Origin: Bacteroidetes bacterium 46-16
Lineage (GTDB): Bacteria; Bacteroidota; Bacteroidia; Chitinophagales; Chitinophagaceae
Direction: 5' to 3'
Assembly (NCBI GenBank): GCA_001897835.1
Contig: MKUN01000031.1
Span: 1-64,000 of the forward strand
DNA: 64,000 nucleotides
Position numbers and translations under genes: made by a program. Positions 17,458-25,963 of the stretch are shown here, one piece after another (the stretch's first letter is position 1; each line of letters starts with the position of its first letter). The notes beneath the pieces are model-generated. The model worked only from the letters and a program-made list of their open reading frames with translations. It had not been told where the DNA came from and ran no database searches.

Positions 17458-18958
17458 TCACAGCGACGATCTTTATTACAGGGATATATGGATAGACACC
17501 AATCAGGAGCTGGTCATCTACATGCCTGAAAGTTGTGATGTCTGTAAATCCGAGGGTTTCCAGGCATTGACAAGGGTGGAAGTATGGTTCGGAGCAAAGA
17601 GCATAATAGCTGCGCTGAATATTACGCAGGATGGATTATTGGGAAATGGTGAAGTAGCGCTTTCATTAAGTGCCAAGAAGAAACTGAACGTTAAAGATGG
17701 AGACCTGCTAAAAGTCAGGCACACCGATCCTTTAGTGTCTATCGGGTATATCAGGGCTAAATTGTACGGTAATGCCTTAGACCAGGCTGCCTATGATGCC
17801 ATCATTAGGGATATCGCAGACGAAAAATACTCAAATGTATTCATTACCGCTTTTGTATCGGCCTGCTCAGGCCGGAATATGAGTATAGAGGAGATATGCT
17901 ACCTAACGCAGGCCATGATCAATGTAGGTAATAGGATGAGCTGGGATAAGGAAGTTGTTGCAGATAAACATTGCATTGGCGGATTGCCGGGGAACAGGAC
18001 AACTATGATAGTTGTACCCATAATAGCCTCGTTAAATATTCCCATACCTAAAACTTCCTCTCGCGCCATTACCTCACCTGCTGGTACTGCCGATACGATG
18101 GAGGTACTGACCAATGTAACGCTGGATATGGCAGAATTACAGGCTATTGTTGCAAAGGAAAACGGCTGCATTGCCTGGGGTGGTGCTGTAAAGCTTAGTC
18201 CTGCAGACGATATAATAATAAGAATAGAGCGGGCACTCGATATCGACAGTGAAGCACAAATGATTGCATCCATCCTGTCTAAAAAAGTAGCGGCGGGATC
18301 AACCCATTGTGTTATTGATATTCCTATCGGAAGTACGGCGAAAGTCCGTGATATGGACAGCGCCAGGCAACTGGCAGTACAAATGGAAGCAGTTGCAAAA
18401 TATGTCGGGCTTAAAATTAAAATCCTTTTTTCTGATGGCAATCAACCTGTAGGGGAAGGCATAGGCCCAGCTCTGGAGGCAAGGGATGTCTTAAAGGTTT
18501 TACGCAATAACAGCGATGCTCCCGAGGATCTTAAAAAAAGAGCGCTGACCCTGGCAAGTGCTATTGTGCAGCTTACAATGGATAAATCGGCAGAGGAAGC
18601 AGACAGACTGGTCACTGAACAGCTAAATACCGGGGCGGCTTACAAAAAGTTAAAGGCGATTTGTATTGCCCAGGGCGGCTTTAAAGAGCCTGCCCAAGCC
18701 ATGTTTTCACAAAGTATCACTGCTGGATCGGATGGGACAGTAACAAAAATTGACAATAGAAAAGTAGCCAGGCTCGCCAAACTTGCCGGAGCGCCGGATA
18801 CACCCGAAGCCGGGCTGGATTTTAAAGTAAAACTGGGACAGGCTATCAGGGCGAATGATGAATTGTTTATCATTTATGCAGGATCAAAAGGAGAACTCAA
18901 TTATGCAATGGACTATTTTAAAAGCAATCAGGGACAGATAATCCAAATTGACTTATGA
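17450..18958 (+). CDS. Thymidine/AMP phosphorylase family protein
   Basis: The start at ATG 17450 is preferred over the TTG at 17429, giving 502 residues and an 8-base overlap with the RNase gene. The N-terminal 80-residue cap plus 'KHCIGGLPGNRTTMIVVPI' and 'SSRAITSPAGTADTMEVL' fit the long thymidine phosphorylase-like group that includes archaeal AMP phosphorylase (AMP plus phosphate gives adenine and ribose 1,5-bisphosphate). Ordinary thymidine phosphorylases are about 440 residues and lack the cap. It overlaps the PRPP synthetase gene by ATGA. The exact substrate cannot be settled from sequence; AMP or another NMP is favoured. Confidence 0.85.
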   Translation: MHNHSDDLYYRDIWIDTNQELVIYMPESCDVCKSEGFQALTRVEVWFGAKSIIAALNITQDGLLGNGEVALSLSAKKKLNVKDGDLLKVRHTDPLVSIGYIRAKLYGNALDQAAYDAIIRDIADEKYSNVFITAFVSACSGRNMSIEEICYLTQAMINVGNRMSWDKEVVADKHCIGGLPGNRTTMIVVPIIASLNIPIPKTSSRAITSPAGTADTMEVLTNVTLDMAELQAIVAKENGCIAWGGAVKLSPADDIIIRIERALDIDSEAQMIASILSKKVAAGSTHCVIDIPIGSTAKVRDMDSARQLAVQMEAVAKYVGLKIKILFSDGNQPVGEGIGPALEARDVLKVLRNNSDAPEDLKKRALTLASAIVQLTMDKSAEEADRLVTEQLNTGAAYKKLKAICIAQGGFKEPAQAMFSQSITAGSDGTVTKIDNRKVARLAKLAGAPDTPEAGLDFKVKLGQAIRANDELFIIYAGSKGELNYAMDYFKSNQGQIIQIDL

Positions 18959-19836
18959 ATCATAAAATTATTTTCTGTCTGCCGGGGAACGAGTTGTTAG
19001 CGCATAGGCTAAGCCAAAAGATGAATGTCGAACCTGGTAAATTGACCATGCGGAGGTTTCCGGATGGGGAGACTTATATAAAAATAGACAGCGAAGTGGC
19101 AGGCAAAGAAGTACTGCTTGTTTGCACCCTGCATTTGCCGGATGATAAATTGTTGCCCTTATATTTCCTTGCAAAAACACTAAAGGAATTCGGGGCTGCT
19201 AAAATTACACTGGTAGCGCCTTATCTGGCCTATATGCGCCAGGACAAAAGATTTCAGCAGGGAGAAAGTATCACTTCCGAATGGTTCGCTAAGCTCCTTT
19301 CTTCTTTCGTAGACGAATTGATAACTATAGATCCGCATTTACACAGGAGAAGCAATCTTGGGGAGATATATGCTATCCCCACCCAGGTTTTACATGCTGC
19401 ACCTTTAATCTCCTCCTGGATAAAAGCAAATATTCCGAATGCAGTATTGATCGGGCCGGATTCAGAAAGTGAGCAATGGGTATCGGAAGTAGCCGATGCT
19501 GCAGGCGTACCTTATGTGGTGTTGGAAAAAACGCGAAAGGGAGATAAAGATGTACAGGTTTCCGTTCCCCATCTGGCAGGGAAAACAGATAAGATACCTG
19601 TCCTGGTGGACGATATTATCAGTACGGCCAGAACTATGATAGAAACCATCCGCCATCTGAGAGATGCACACCTCAATGCGCCTGTATGTGTCGGCGTTCA
19701 CGGGATATTCGCGGAAGATGCCTACTTGCTGCTGAAGAGCAGTGGCGCTTCCCGGATCATAACGGTAAATACGATACCGCATGAAACGAATGGGATCTTT
19801 ATAGAGGAATTATTGTTGCCGGTTTTGCAGCAATAA
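18955..19836 (+). CDS. prs: Ribose-phosphate pyrophosphokinase family
   Basis: 293 residues, somewhat shorter than the usual 310-320. It has 'RRFPDGETYIKI' near the start, 'YLAYMRQDKRFQQGE' (catalytic flexible loop region), 'TIDPHLHRR' and the PRPP loop 'VLVDDIISTARTMIETI'. It makes PRPP from ribose 5-phosphate and ATP. It overlaps the phosphorylase gene and is the last of three coupled genes. Given the partner, it may connect ribose bisphosphate or ribose 5-phosphate to nucleotide salvage. It is probably a second, specialised copy rather than the housekeeping enzyme. Confidence 0.87.
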   Translation: MNHKIIFCLPGNELLAHRLSQKMNVEPGKLTMRRFPDGETYIKIDSEVAGKEVLLVCTLHLPDDKLLPLYFLAKTLKEFGAAKITLVAPYLAYMRQDKRFQQGESITSEWFAKLLSSFVDELITIDPHLHRRSNLGEIYAIPTQVLHAAPLISSWIKANIPNAVLIGPDSESEQWVSEVADAAGVPYVVLEKTRKGDKDVQVSVPHLAGKTDKIPVLVDDIISTARTMIETIRHLRDAHLNAPVCVGVHGIFAEDAYLLLKSSGASRIITVNTIPHETNGIFIEELLLPVLQQ

Positions 19837-19854
19837 TATGACGACGATCATATT
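19835..19854. promoter_or_regulatory. AT-rich palindrome before ArsR-like gene
   Basis: AATATGA and TCATATT form a perfect 7-bp inverted repeat around CGACGA, overlapping the end of the PRPP synthetase gene and lying about 60 bases before the ArsR-like start. It could be an operator for that regulator or a weak terminator. Confidence 0.35.
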
Positions 19855-19912
19855 CTGTAGGGAGTGCCATCAGTATATTTTATTTTGAAACTGTGGACTT
19901 TTGGCTGAGCTT

Positions 19913-20206
19913 ATGGAAAAACATGTTATAACAGATTTAAAGCATCTTACTGAAATAGCCGGGATTTTTAAAGCCATTGCTCATCCGGAACGCGTCGGTA
20001 TTATGCAGGTAATATATCGGGAGAAAAGGATAGCTGTAAAAGGAATTTATGAACGGTTGCGATTGCAGCAATCTGTGGTTTCCAGACATCTGGGCATACT
20101 CAGATCGGCAGGGGTAGTAAGGCGGGAGCAACAGGGACAAAAGATATATTACTGCCCCTGCTTTGATAACAAGACGTTACTGTGCTTGCCCAAATGCATT
20201 GTCTGA
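19913..20206 (+). CDS. ArsR-like winged-helix regulator, Cys-rich tail
   Basis: Start at ATG 19913, 97 residues. The fold is ArsR/SmtB-like: 'IFKAIAHPERVGIMQVI' then the recognition helix region 'QQSVVSRHLGILRSAGVV' and the beta wing 'RREQQGQKIYYCP'. The C-terminus carries four Cys ('CPCFDNKTLLCLPKC'), an unusual arrangement suggesting a metal-binding tail. It directly precedes the RND efflux operon, so it is probably its metal-responsive repressor. The DNA site and inducer are not determined; a palindrome at 19835-19854 is a candidate operator. Confidence 0.78.
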   Translation: MEKHVITDLKHLTEIAGIFKAIAHPERVGIMQVIYREKRIAVKGIYERLRLQQSVVSRHLGILRSAGVVRREQQGQKIYYCPCFDNKTLLCLPKCIV

Positions 20207-20262
20207 TTTTTTTTAATTAGGTATATGCAACTATATGAATAATTAAATGGTAAAAGATTACG

Positions 20263-21552
20263 ATGATTGAAAAAATAGTCTCCTGGTCAATTCATAACCG
20301 CTTTTTTGTCTGGATAGGTATCCTGCTGATCGCTGTCGGGGGATTCTATTCCATTAAAGAAACCCCGATAGATGCGCTGCCTGACCTGAGTGAGAACCAG
20401 GTTATCATTTTTACCGAATACATGGGCCGTAATCCCAAAATAATAGAAGACCAGATCACTTATCCCCTGGTTTCAAATCTTCAGGGAATTCCTAAAATTA
20501 AATCCATTAGGGCTGCTTCCATGTTCGGGATGAGCTTCATTTTTGTGGTTTTTCAGGATGATGTAGACGTTTACTGGGCACGGACAAGGGTCTTGGAAAG
20601 ACTTAACTATGCGCAGAAATTTTTACCCCAGGGGATCACACCGAGTTTAGGTCCTGATGGTACCGGTCTGGGTCATGTTTATTGGTACACCCTGCATGGC
20701 AATGGATATAATTTGGGCGAGCTGAGGGCATTACAAGATTGGTATGTAAAATTTGCCTTGCAGAACGTGGAAGGTGTGAGCGAAGTAGCCTCCTTTGGTG
20801 GCTTTCAAAAGCAATACCAGGTAACCATAGACCCGAACAAACTTGTCTATTTCGGCATCCCGCTGATGGACGTTACGCGTGCGGTAACAGCAAATAATAA
20901 GGATGTTGGAGGAAGCCTGTATGAAATGAATGCAACAGGTTATCTGATAAGAGGACTAGGATATATCACTAACCTGGAGGATATACGCGACATTCCAATC
21001 GGAACCTATAAGTCTATCCCTGTAACCGTCGGTGATATCGCACAAGTACAAATGAGCCCGGACATCAGGCTGGGCATTGTCGATGAAAATGGAGAAGGTG
21101 AAGTAGTGGGCGGCATTGTCGTGATGCGTTATGGTGAGAATGCCAAAGACGTTATAGAACGTGTTAAAACGAGGATAAAAGATATCGAGAAGGGATTGCC
21201 GCCGGGTGTGACATTTAAGGCTGCATATGACCGCAGCGATTTGATAGAAGCCGCTATCGCTACTTTAAAAGATGCGCTATGGCAGGAAATATTAATTGTC
21301 TGCATAGTAGTTGTCCTATTTCTATTCAGCGTACGAAGCGGTATGGTGGCAATTATGTCCATCCTTTTATCCGTTCTGATCGGGTTTATTCTCATGAAGC
21401 TTTTTGGCGTTACCTCCAATATCATGTCGCTGGGTGGTATTGCCTTAGCCATTGGTGATGTCGTAGATCCCGGCATCGTCATGGCCGAAAATGCTTACCG
21501 GGCATTAACCAACCGCGTGTTAGACAATAATAAAAGCAATTCAAATGAATAA
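20263..21552 (+). CDS. CusA/CzcA-type RND pump, N-terminal half
   Basis: 429 residues covering the first half of a heavy-metal RND permease: TM1 ('FFVWIGILLIAVGGFY'), the porter domain, and TM2-TM4 ending in 'GGIALAIGDVVDPGIVMAEN', where the Asp of TM4 used for proton relay is present. It stops soon after TM4. The next ORF overlaps by 8 bases in another frame and continues with TM5 onward. Together they give about 1,070 residues, the normal length for CusA. Either the pump is made as two coupled polypeptides or there is a frameshift. Exports Cu(I)/Ag or another metal across the envelope. Confidence 0.85.
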   Translation: MIEKIVSWSIHNRFFVWIGILLIAVGGFYSIKETPIDALPDLSENQVIIFTEYMGRNPKIIEDQITYPLVSNLQGIPKIKSIRAASMFGMSFIFVVFQDDVDVYWARTRVLERLNYAQKFLPQGITPSLGPDGTGLGHVYWYTLHGNGYNLGELRALQDWYVKFALQNVEGVSEVASFGGFQKQYQVTIDPNKLVYFGIPLMDVTRAVTANNKDVGGSLYEMNATGYLIRGLGYITNLEDIRDIPIGTYKSIPVTVGDIAQVQMSPDIRLGIVDENGEGEVVGGIVVMRYGENAKDVIERVKTRIKDIEKGLPPGVTFKAAYDRSDLIEAAIATLKDALWQEILIVCIVVVLFLFSVRSGMVAIMSILLSVLIGFILMKLFGVTSNIMSLGGIALAIGDVVDPGIVMAENAYRALTNRVLDNNKSNSNE

Positions 21553-23470
21553 AGAGAGGATTGGACATACTAAAGAAATATCCGAAGAGGAACGTGTGAA
21601 GATCATTGAAAACTCTTCCCGGACGCTGGCGAGGTCTGTTTTCTTTTCTGTGATCATTATGATTATTTCATTTGCTCCCGTATTATTTCTTACTGGTCAG
21701 GAAAGGAAATTATTTTCTCCGCTGGTGCTCACAAAGACCTTTTCCCTGATAGGTGCCGCCATACTTGCTATAACTGTATCTCCCATGCTTACCCGCTCAT
21801 TTATGAAGGGCAGGCTTATTCCTGAAAGCAGGAATCCGGTTTCCAATTTCTTCGTGATCATCTATCGTCCCGTTGCAAGATGGTGCCTGAAGTCCCGTAA
21901 AACGGTCTTACTCATCTGCCTGGCTATTATCATTGGTAGTATCCCGCTCGTTCTGAACCTGGGGACAGAGTTTATGCCTCCCCTCGATGAAGGCTCTTTG
22001 TTGCTGATGCCCGTGACGTTACCGGATGTATCCAATTCAGAAGCCAAACGTATTACCCAATTACAAGACAAAATCATCAAAGGGTTTCCGGAAGTGGAAA
22101 ATGTACTCGGTAAAGCCGGACGTGCCTACACTGCAACCGATAACGCCCCTATCAGCATGATCGAAACGATAATCGTTTTAAAGCCTAAAAGCCAGTGGCG
22201 CGCTGGGATGACCAAAGAGAAGCTGATTAAGGAGATGAATGAAAAAGTTCAGATCCCCGGCGTGGTCGTAGGCTGGACACAGCCGATCATTAACCGTATC
22301 AATATGCTTTCCACCGGTATCAGGACGGATGTAGGCGTAAAGATATATGGGAAGAACCTGGACAGCATTTACCAGATCTCCCGCAGAGTTGAGGCAAGCC
22401 TGAAAGGGATTAACGGACTTGAAGACCTTTACGTGGAACAACTGACCGGCGGCAAATACCTGGATATAAAAATCAGGAGAAAAGATGCCCAACGGTATGG
22501 ACTGAATATCGATGATATTAACATGGTGATCGAAAGTGCTTTGGGAGGGATGATCCTGTCCAATACTGTTGAAGGCAGGGAGCGTTTCAATATAAACCTG
22601 CGGCTTGCCCAGGAATATCGTAACGATCTCGATGAAATAAAAAGGATTCCCATACAGTCCATGAAGTACGGCGTATTGCCATTATCGGCAGTTGCCGATA
22701 TTAAGGTTACAGAAGGCCCGCCCATGATCAATTCTGAAAACGCGATGCTGCGGGGCACCGTTCTCTTTAATGTTCGTGGCAGGGATATGGGTAGTGTGGT
22801 GAATGAAGCCAAAGAAAAGATTGAAAAGGCATTCAAGCAGCTTCCGCAGGGATATTATATTAACTGGAGCGGCCAGTATGAAAACCAGGTACGGGCACAG
22901 CAACGGTTAAAGGTGATCATTCCTATTGTAATGCTGATCATTGCTTTTATCCTTTACATGACTTTTCATTCCTTTAAAGAAGTGCTGGTCGTTTTTGTGA
23001 GCATCCCCGTTGCATTGATGGGCGGTGTGTACTCCCTGTATTTTTACCATGTCAACTTTTCCGTAGCTGTCGCAGTGGGCTTCATTGCTCTGTTTGGTGT
23101 TGCCGTAGAGACCGGGGTATTAATGATTGCCTATATGAATGATACGATAGGGAAAATGGTGTTGGAAAAGGGTAATAACAGGGACGTAATTCACCTGGAT
23201 GATCTTAAAGAAACAATCCTGTTTGGCGCAACGCAGCGTGTACGTCCCTTACTGATGACCGTCCTGGCGAACATTATCGGCTTAATACCGGTGATGGCAT
23301 CAACGGGAACCGGCAGCGATGTGATGAAACCGATAGCTATACCTTTTGTCTTCGGATTAATCACCTCTACTCTGTTTGTGCTGGTAGTGCTACCTGTAGT
23401 GTTTAACCTGCTGAAAGAATGGGAACTGAGAAAATATGGTAAACTGACCGTTTTAGAAATTGATGAATAA
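21545..23470 (+). CDS. CusA/CzcA-type RND pump, C-terminal half
   Basis: 641 residues. It begins 'MNKERIGHTKEISEEERVKI', the linker after TM4, then TM5-TM6, the second porter lobe ('WTQPIINRINMLSTGIRTDVGVKIYGKN' region) and TM7-TM12 with 'FGVAVETGVLMIAYMNDTI'. All parts expected of the CusA second half are present, so the two-ORF pump could work if both are made. The ATG lies in the sequence ATGAATAA that also contains the stop of the first half. The downstream TolC gene starts with exactly the same 11 bases, ATGAATAAAGA, overlapping the stop of this ORF in the same way. Confidence 0.87.
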   Translation: MNKERIGHTKEISEEERVKIIENSSRTLARSVFFSVIIMIISFAPVLFLTGQERKLFSPLVLTKTFSLIGAAILAITVSPMLTRSFMKGRLIPESRNPVSNFFVIIYRPVARWCLKSRKTVLLICLAIIIGSIPLVLNLGTEFMPPLDEGSLLLMPVTLPDVSNSEAKRITQLQDKIIKGFPEVENVLGKAGRAYTATDNAPISMIETIIVLKPKSQWRAGMTKEKLIKEMNEKVQIPGVVVGWTQPIINRINMLSTGIRTDVGVKIYGKNLDSIYQISRRVEASLKGINGLEDLYVEQLTGGKYLDIKIRRKDAQRYGLNIDDINMVIESALGGMILSNTVEGRERFNINLRLAQEYRNDLDEIKRIPIQSMKYGVLPLSAVADIKVTEGPPMINSENAMLRGTVLFNVRGRDMGSVVNEAKEKIEKAFKQLPQGYYINWSGQYENQVRAQQRLKVIIPIVMLIIAFILYMTFHSFKEVLVVFVSIPVALMGGVYSLYFYHVNFSVAVAVGFIALFGVAVETGVLMIAYMNDTIGKMVLEKGNNRDVIHLDDLKETILFGATQRVRPLLMTVLANIIGLIPVMASTGTGSDVMKPIAIPFVFGLITSTLFVLVVLPVVFNLLKEWELRKYGKLTVLEIDE

Positions 23471-24752
23471 AGAAATGAGCAAGACCTTAATTCTTATAAC
23501 ACTGATATTGACGACGACAATGCAATCGCTAGTCGCGCAGGATACTACCCATTTAAACCTGAACGAGATATATGTATTGATCGATAAGGATTATCCCCAG
23601 ATAAAATATTATGAAGCCAAGATACAATCGCTTCAGGCTATGGTTACAGGGGCTAAAGCATGGATGCCGCCTACTGTAGGCGCTGCATTCGACCAGTTTC
23701 CGTACAGGGTCTCCATGATTAAAGATCAGACTGTTGAAAATCAGGCAGGTCTTATGTTTTCGGTGAAACAAATGATACCTAATCCTGCCAGGCTTAATGC
23801 ACGGAAAGATTATCTTTCTTCGTTAAGTACTGTTCAAAAAAACGACCTGAACTGGCAAAAGAATCTGCTCTATTATACTGCCCGGGTATATTATTACCGG
23901 CGGTATGTTGGAGAGACCAAGCTGAGACTGCTCAAAGAATATAAAGAGCTGCTCAGCCTGCTGATTAAAAATGCTAAAGAGAAATATGCCTACAACCAGG
24001 CTGAGCTGGGGACTATTTTTAAAGCAGAAGCATCGCTGAGTGAGCTAAACAATATGGAATACATGTTGCTTTCACAAATAGCCGAGGGCAGCATTGGCAT
24101 CAATACTTTGCTTAACAGGGAGGTGAATACTCCTTTTTCAATTGACACATTCCTTGTAGTCGGGAATTATGATGCAGATTATGAGGTCTTCGCAGATACG
24201 ACCTTAAAAACAGACAGTTCCATTTTTCAACGCAGTGATATCCTGTCCGTTCAAAACCAGATACGCTCTATGGAACTGAACAGGAAATATGCGGCAACGG
24301 CAGCCAAGCCCGAATTTGGCATTCAGTACAACCATGGGCAAATGTTCGCTATGCCCAGCCGTTTTTCCCTGATGGGTATGGTCACCATACCCATAGCCCC
24401 TTGGTCGTCAAAAATGTATAAATCGGAAGTGCGTTCTATGGGTTTTGAGATTGAGGCCATGCAAAGGGAAAAGGAGACCATGCAGCTGATGGCTGGCCAG
24501 ATGCTTCGAGAAAAGATAACGATGCTGCATTATGAAAAAAAGCAGTTGGATAACTATGATAAAGAGGTGCTGCCATCCTATAAAAGGAATCTGGAAACGA
24601 ACCTGCTTGCCTACCGGCAGAATACCGGGAACTTCTTTGTGTTACTGGATGCGTGGAACATGTTACTTATGAAAGAGCTGGAACGGATAGATAAACTGGG
24701 ACAGGTATTTTTGATACAATCCGACTATGAATATCAAAGGGAGTTAAAATGA
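23463..24752 (+). CDS. TolC-family outer-membrane efflux protein
   Basis: Start at ATG 23463, 429 residues, overlapping the pump stop by 8 bases. It has a signal peptide ('LILITLILTTTMQSLVAQ') and the long helical hairpins of TolC/CusC-type channels ('YYTARVYYYRRYVGETKLRL', 'LLYYTARV'). No lipobox Cys is seen, unlike many CusC proteins. It forms the outer-membrane exit of the tripartite RND metal efflux system encoded here. Confidence 0.85.
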   Translation: MNKEMSKTLILITLILTTTMQSLVAQDTTHLNLNEIYVLIDKDYPQIKYYEAKIQSLQAMVTGAKAWMPPTVGAAFDQFPYRVSMIKDQTVENQAGLMFSVKQMIPNPARLNARKDYLSSLSTVQKNDLNWQKNLLYYTARVYYYRRYVGETKLRLLKEYKELLSLLIKNAKEKYAYNQAELGTIFKAEASLSELNNMEYMLLSQIAEGSIGINTLLNREVNTPFSIDTFLVVGNYDADYEVFADTTLKTDSSIFQRSDILSVQNQIRSMELNRKYAATAAKPEFGIQYNHGQMFAMPSRFSLMGMVTIPIAPWSSKMYKSEVRSMGFEIEAMQREKETMQLMAGQMLREKITMLHYEKKQLDNYDKEVLPSYKRNLETNLLAYRQNTGNFFVLLDAWNMLLMKELERIDKLGQVFLIQSDYEYQRELK

Positions 24753-25954
24753 TGAAACGAAATCAATATAACGGCAGTAGGAACGGTATCAAATGTATGG
24801 TACTGTTCCTGTCCTTGTCTATAATAAGCTGTTCATCCAGGCAACGGGAGCAAGCCGCTGTAAGCAACAAAAGATTTGATACAGAAGTAAAATGGAATGC
24901 CTTACCTACTAACCAAACCGTAATTGCGAAACAAAAAGTGGTGAGCCCAACCTTATCCCCGATCCGTCTGCCTATTTCAGGAAGCGGTTATATCAGCTTT
25001 GATGCCCGGAGAAATAAAAAGCTTGCAGTAAGAGTTGGAGGACGTATAGAGCGACTCTATGTTAAATACAATTTTCAATATATAAAGAAGGGCGAGAAGA
25101 TCATGGATATTTATAGTCCTGAACTCAATACTTACCTGGAAGAATATAACTACCTCAACAGAACCGGAGCGGATGCTGAACTGAAAGCAAAAGCACATGA
25201 AAAATTAACGCTTCTGGGCTTAAGCGACTTCCAGATCAGCCAGGTAGCCAGCTCTGGCACAGTTGGACTGACAATCCCAATATATAGTCCGTATGAAGGC
25301 TACATCTTATTTAATCCCTCTGAAACTGCCGGTAGTATGGGCCAAGCCGCTTCTTTGGCTATGGGACAGGGAATGGGAGGAAACGAACGGACTGTACCTG
25401 CACTATCAGGTAGCTCTTTAGCTGATAACAGTATCCGGGAAGGTATGTATGTTTCCAGGGACCAGACATTGTTCTGGATCAACGATTTTCGGCAAGTCTG
25501 GGGATTGGTCGCCTTCAGTAAGGAAAATGAAAAATACCTGCATAAAGGGATGCCTGTGAAAATACAAAGTGAATTACAGGCGGATACCATTGCAACATCG
25601 GTGCAGTTAATTGAACAGGTGTATGCACAAAGCCAAAAATTTACGCAAGCCCGCGTTTATCTGGACAATGATGGGCAATTAAAGCAAAATTCTTTAATAA
25701 CTGCTATCGGCTATGTGCAATCTGATGCCCTACTCGTCCCCTCAAGCAGTGTATACTATGTCGGAAGAAACGCTATTGTTTGGGTTAAGAAAGGAACCAC
25801 TACGGATGGTAGCGGCATTTTTGAGGCCAGGGCTGTGAAAACCGGTTACAGGGATGAACATTCTGTGGCGATACTGGAGGGACTGTCTGTGCAGGATAGC
25901 GTTGCAAATGATGGCGGATACATGGCAGATAGTGAAACAATTATTAAATATTAA
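24749..25954 (+). CDS. RND periplasmic adaptor, CusB-like lipoprotein 1
   Basis: 401 residues, overlapping the TolC gene by ATGA. The N-terminus ends in a lipobox ('LSLSIISC'), predicting an inner-membrane-anchored lipoprotein. It has barrel-sandwich (biotinyl-lipoyl-like) halves ('RVGGRIERLYVKYNFQYIKKG' and 'IPIYSPYEGYILF') around a helical hairpin, and a membrane-proximal domain. A Met/Gly-rich insert ('SMGQAASLAMGQGMGG') may bind copper. It links the RND pump to the outer-membrane channel. A second adaptor gene follows. Confidence 0.85.
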   Translation: MMKRNQYNGSRNGIKCMVLFLSLSIISCSSRQREQAAVSNKRFDTEVKWNALPTNQTVIAKQKVVSPTLSPIRLPISGSGYISFDARRNKKLAVRVGGRIERLYVKYNFQYIKKGEKIMDIYSPELNTYLEEYNYLNRTGADAELKAKAHEKLTLLGLSDFQISQVASSGTVGLTIPIYSPYEGYILFNPSETAGSMGQAASLAMGQGMGGNERTVPALSGSSLADNSIREGMYVSRDQTLFWINDFRQVWGLVAFSKENEKYLHKGMPVKIQSELQADTIATSVQLIEQVYAQSQKFTQARVYLDNDGQLKQNSLITAIGYVQSDALLVPSSSVYYVGRNAIVWVKKGTTTDGSGIFEARAVKTGYRDEHSVAILEGLSVQDSVANDGGYMADSETIIKY

Positions 25955-25963
25955 GTGTACAAA

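Noticed and set aside
17899-18441. 180-residue minus-strand ORF
   Set aside because: Fully antisense to the phosphorylase gene, whose motifs are clear; the Ser/Ile-rich composition is a typical shadow.
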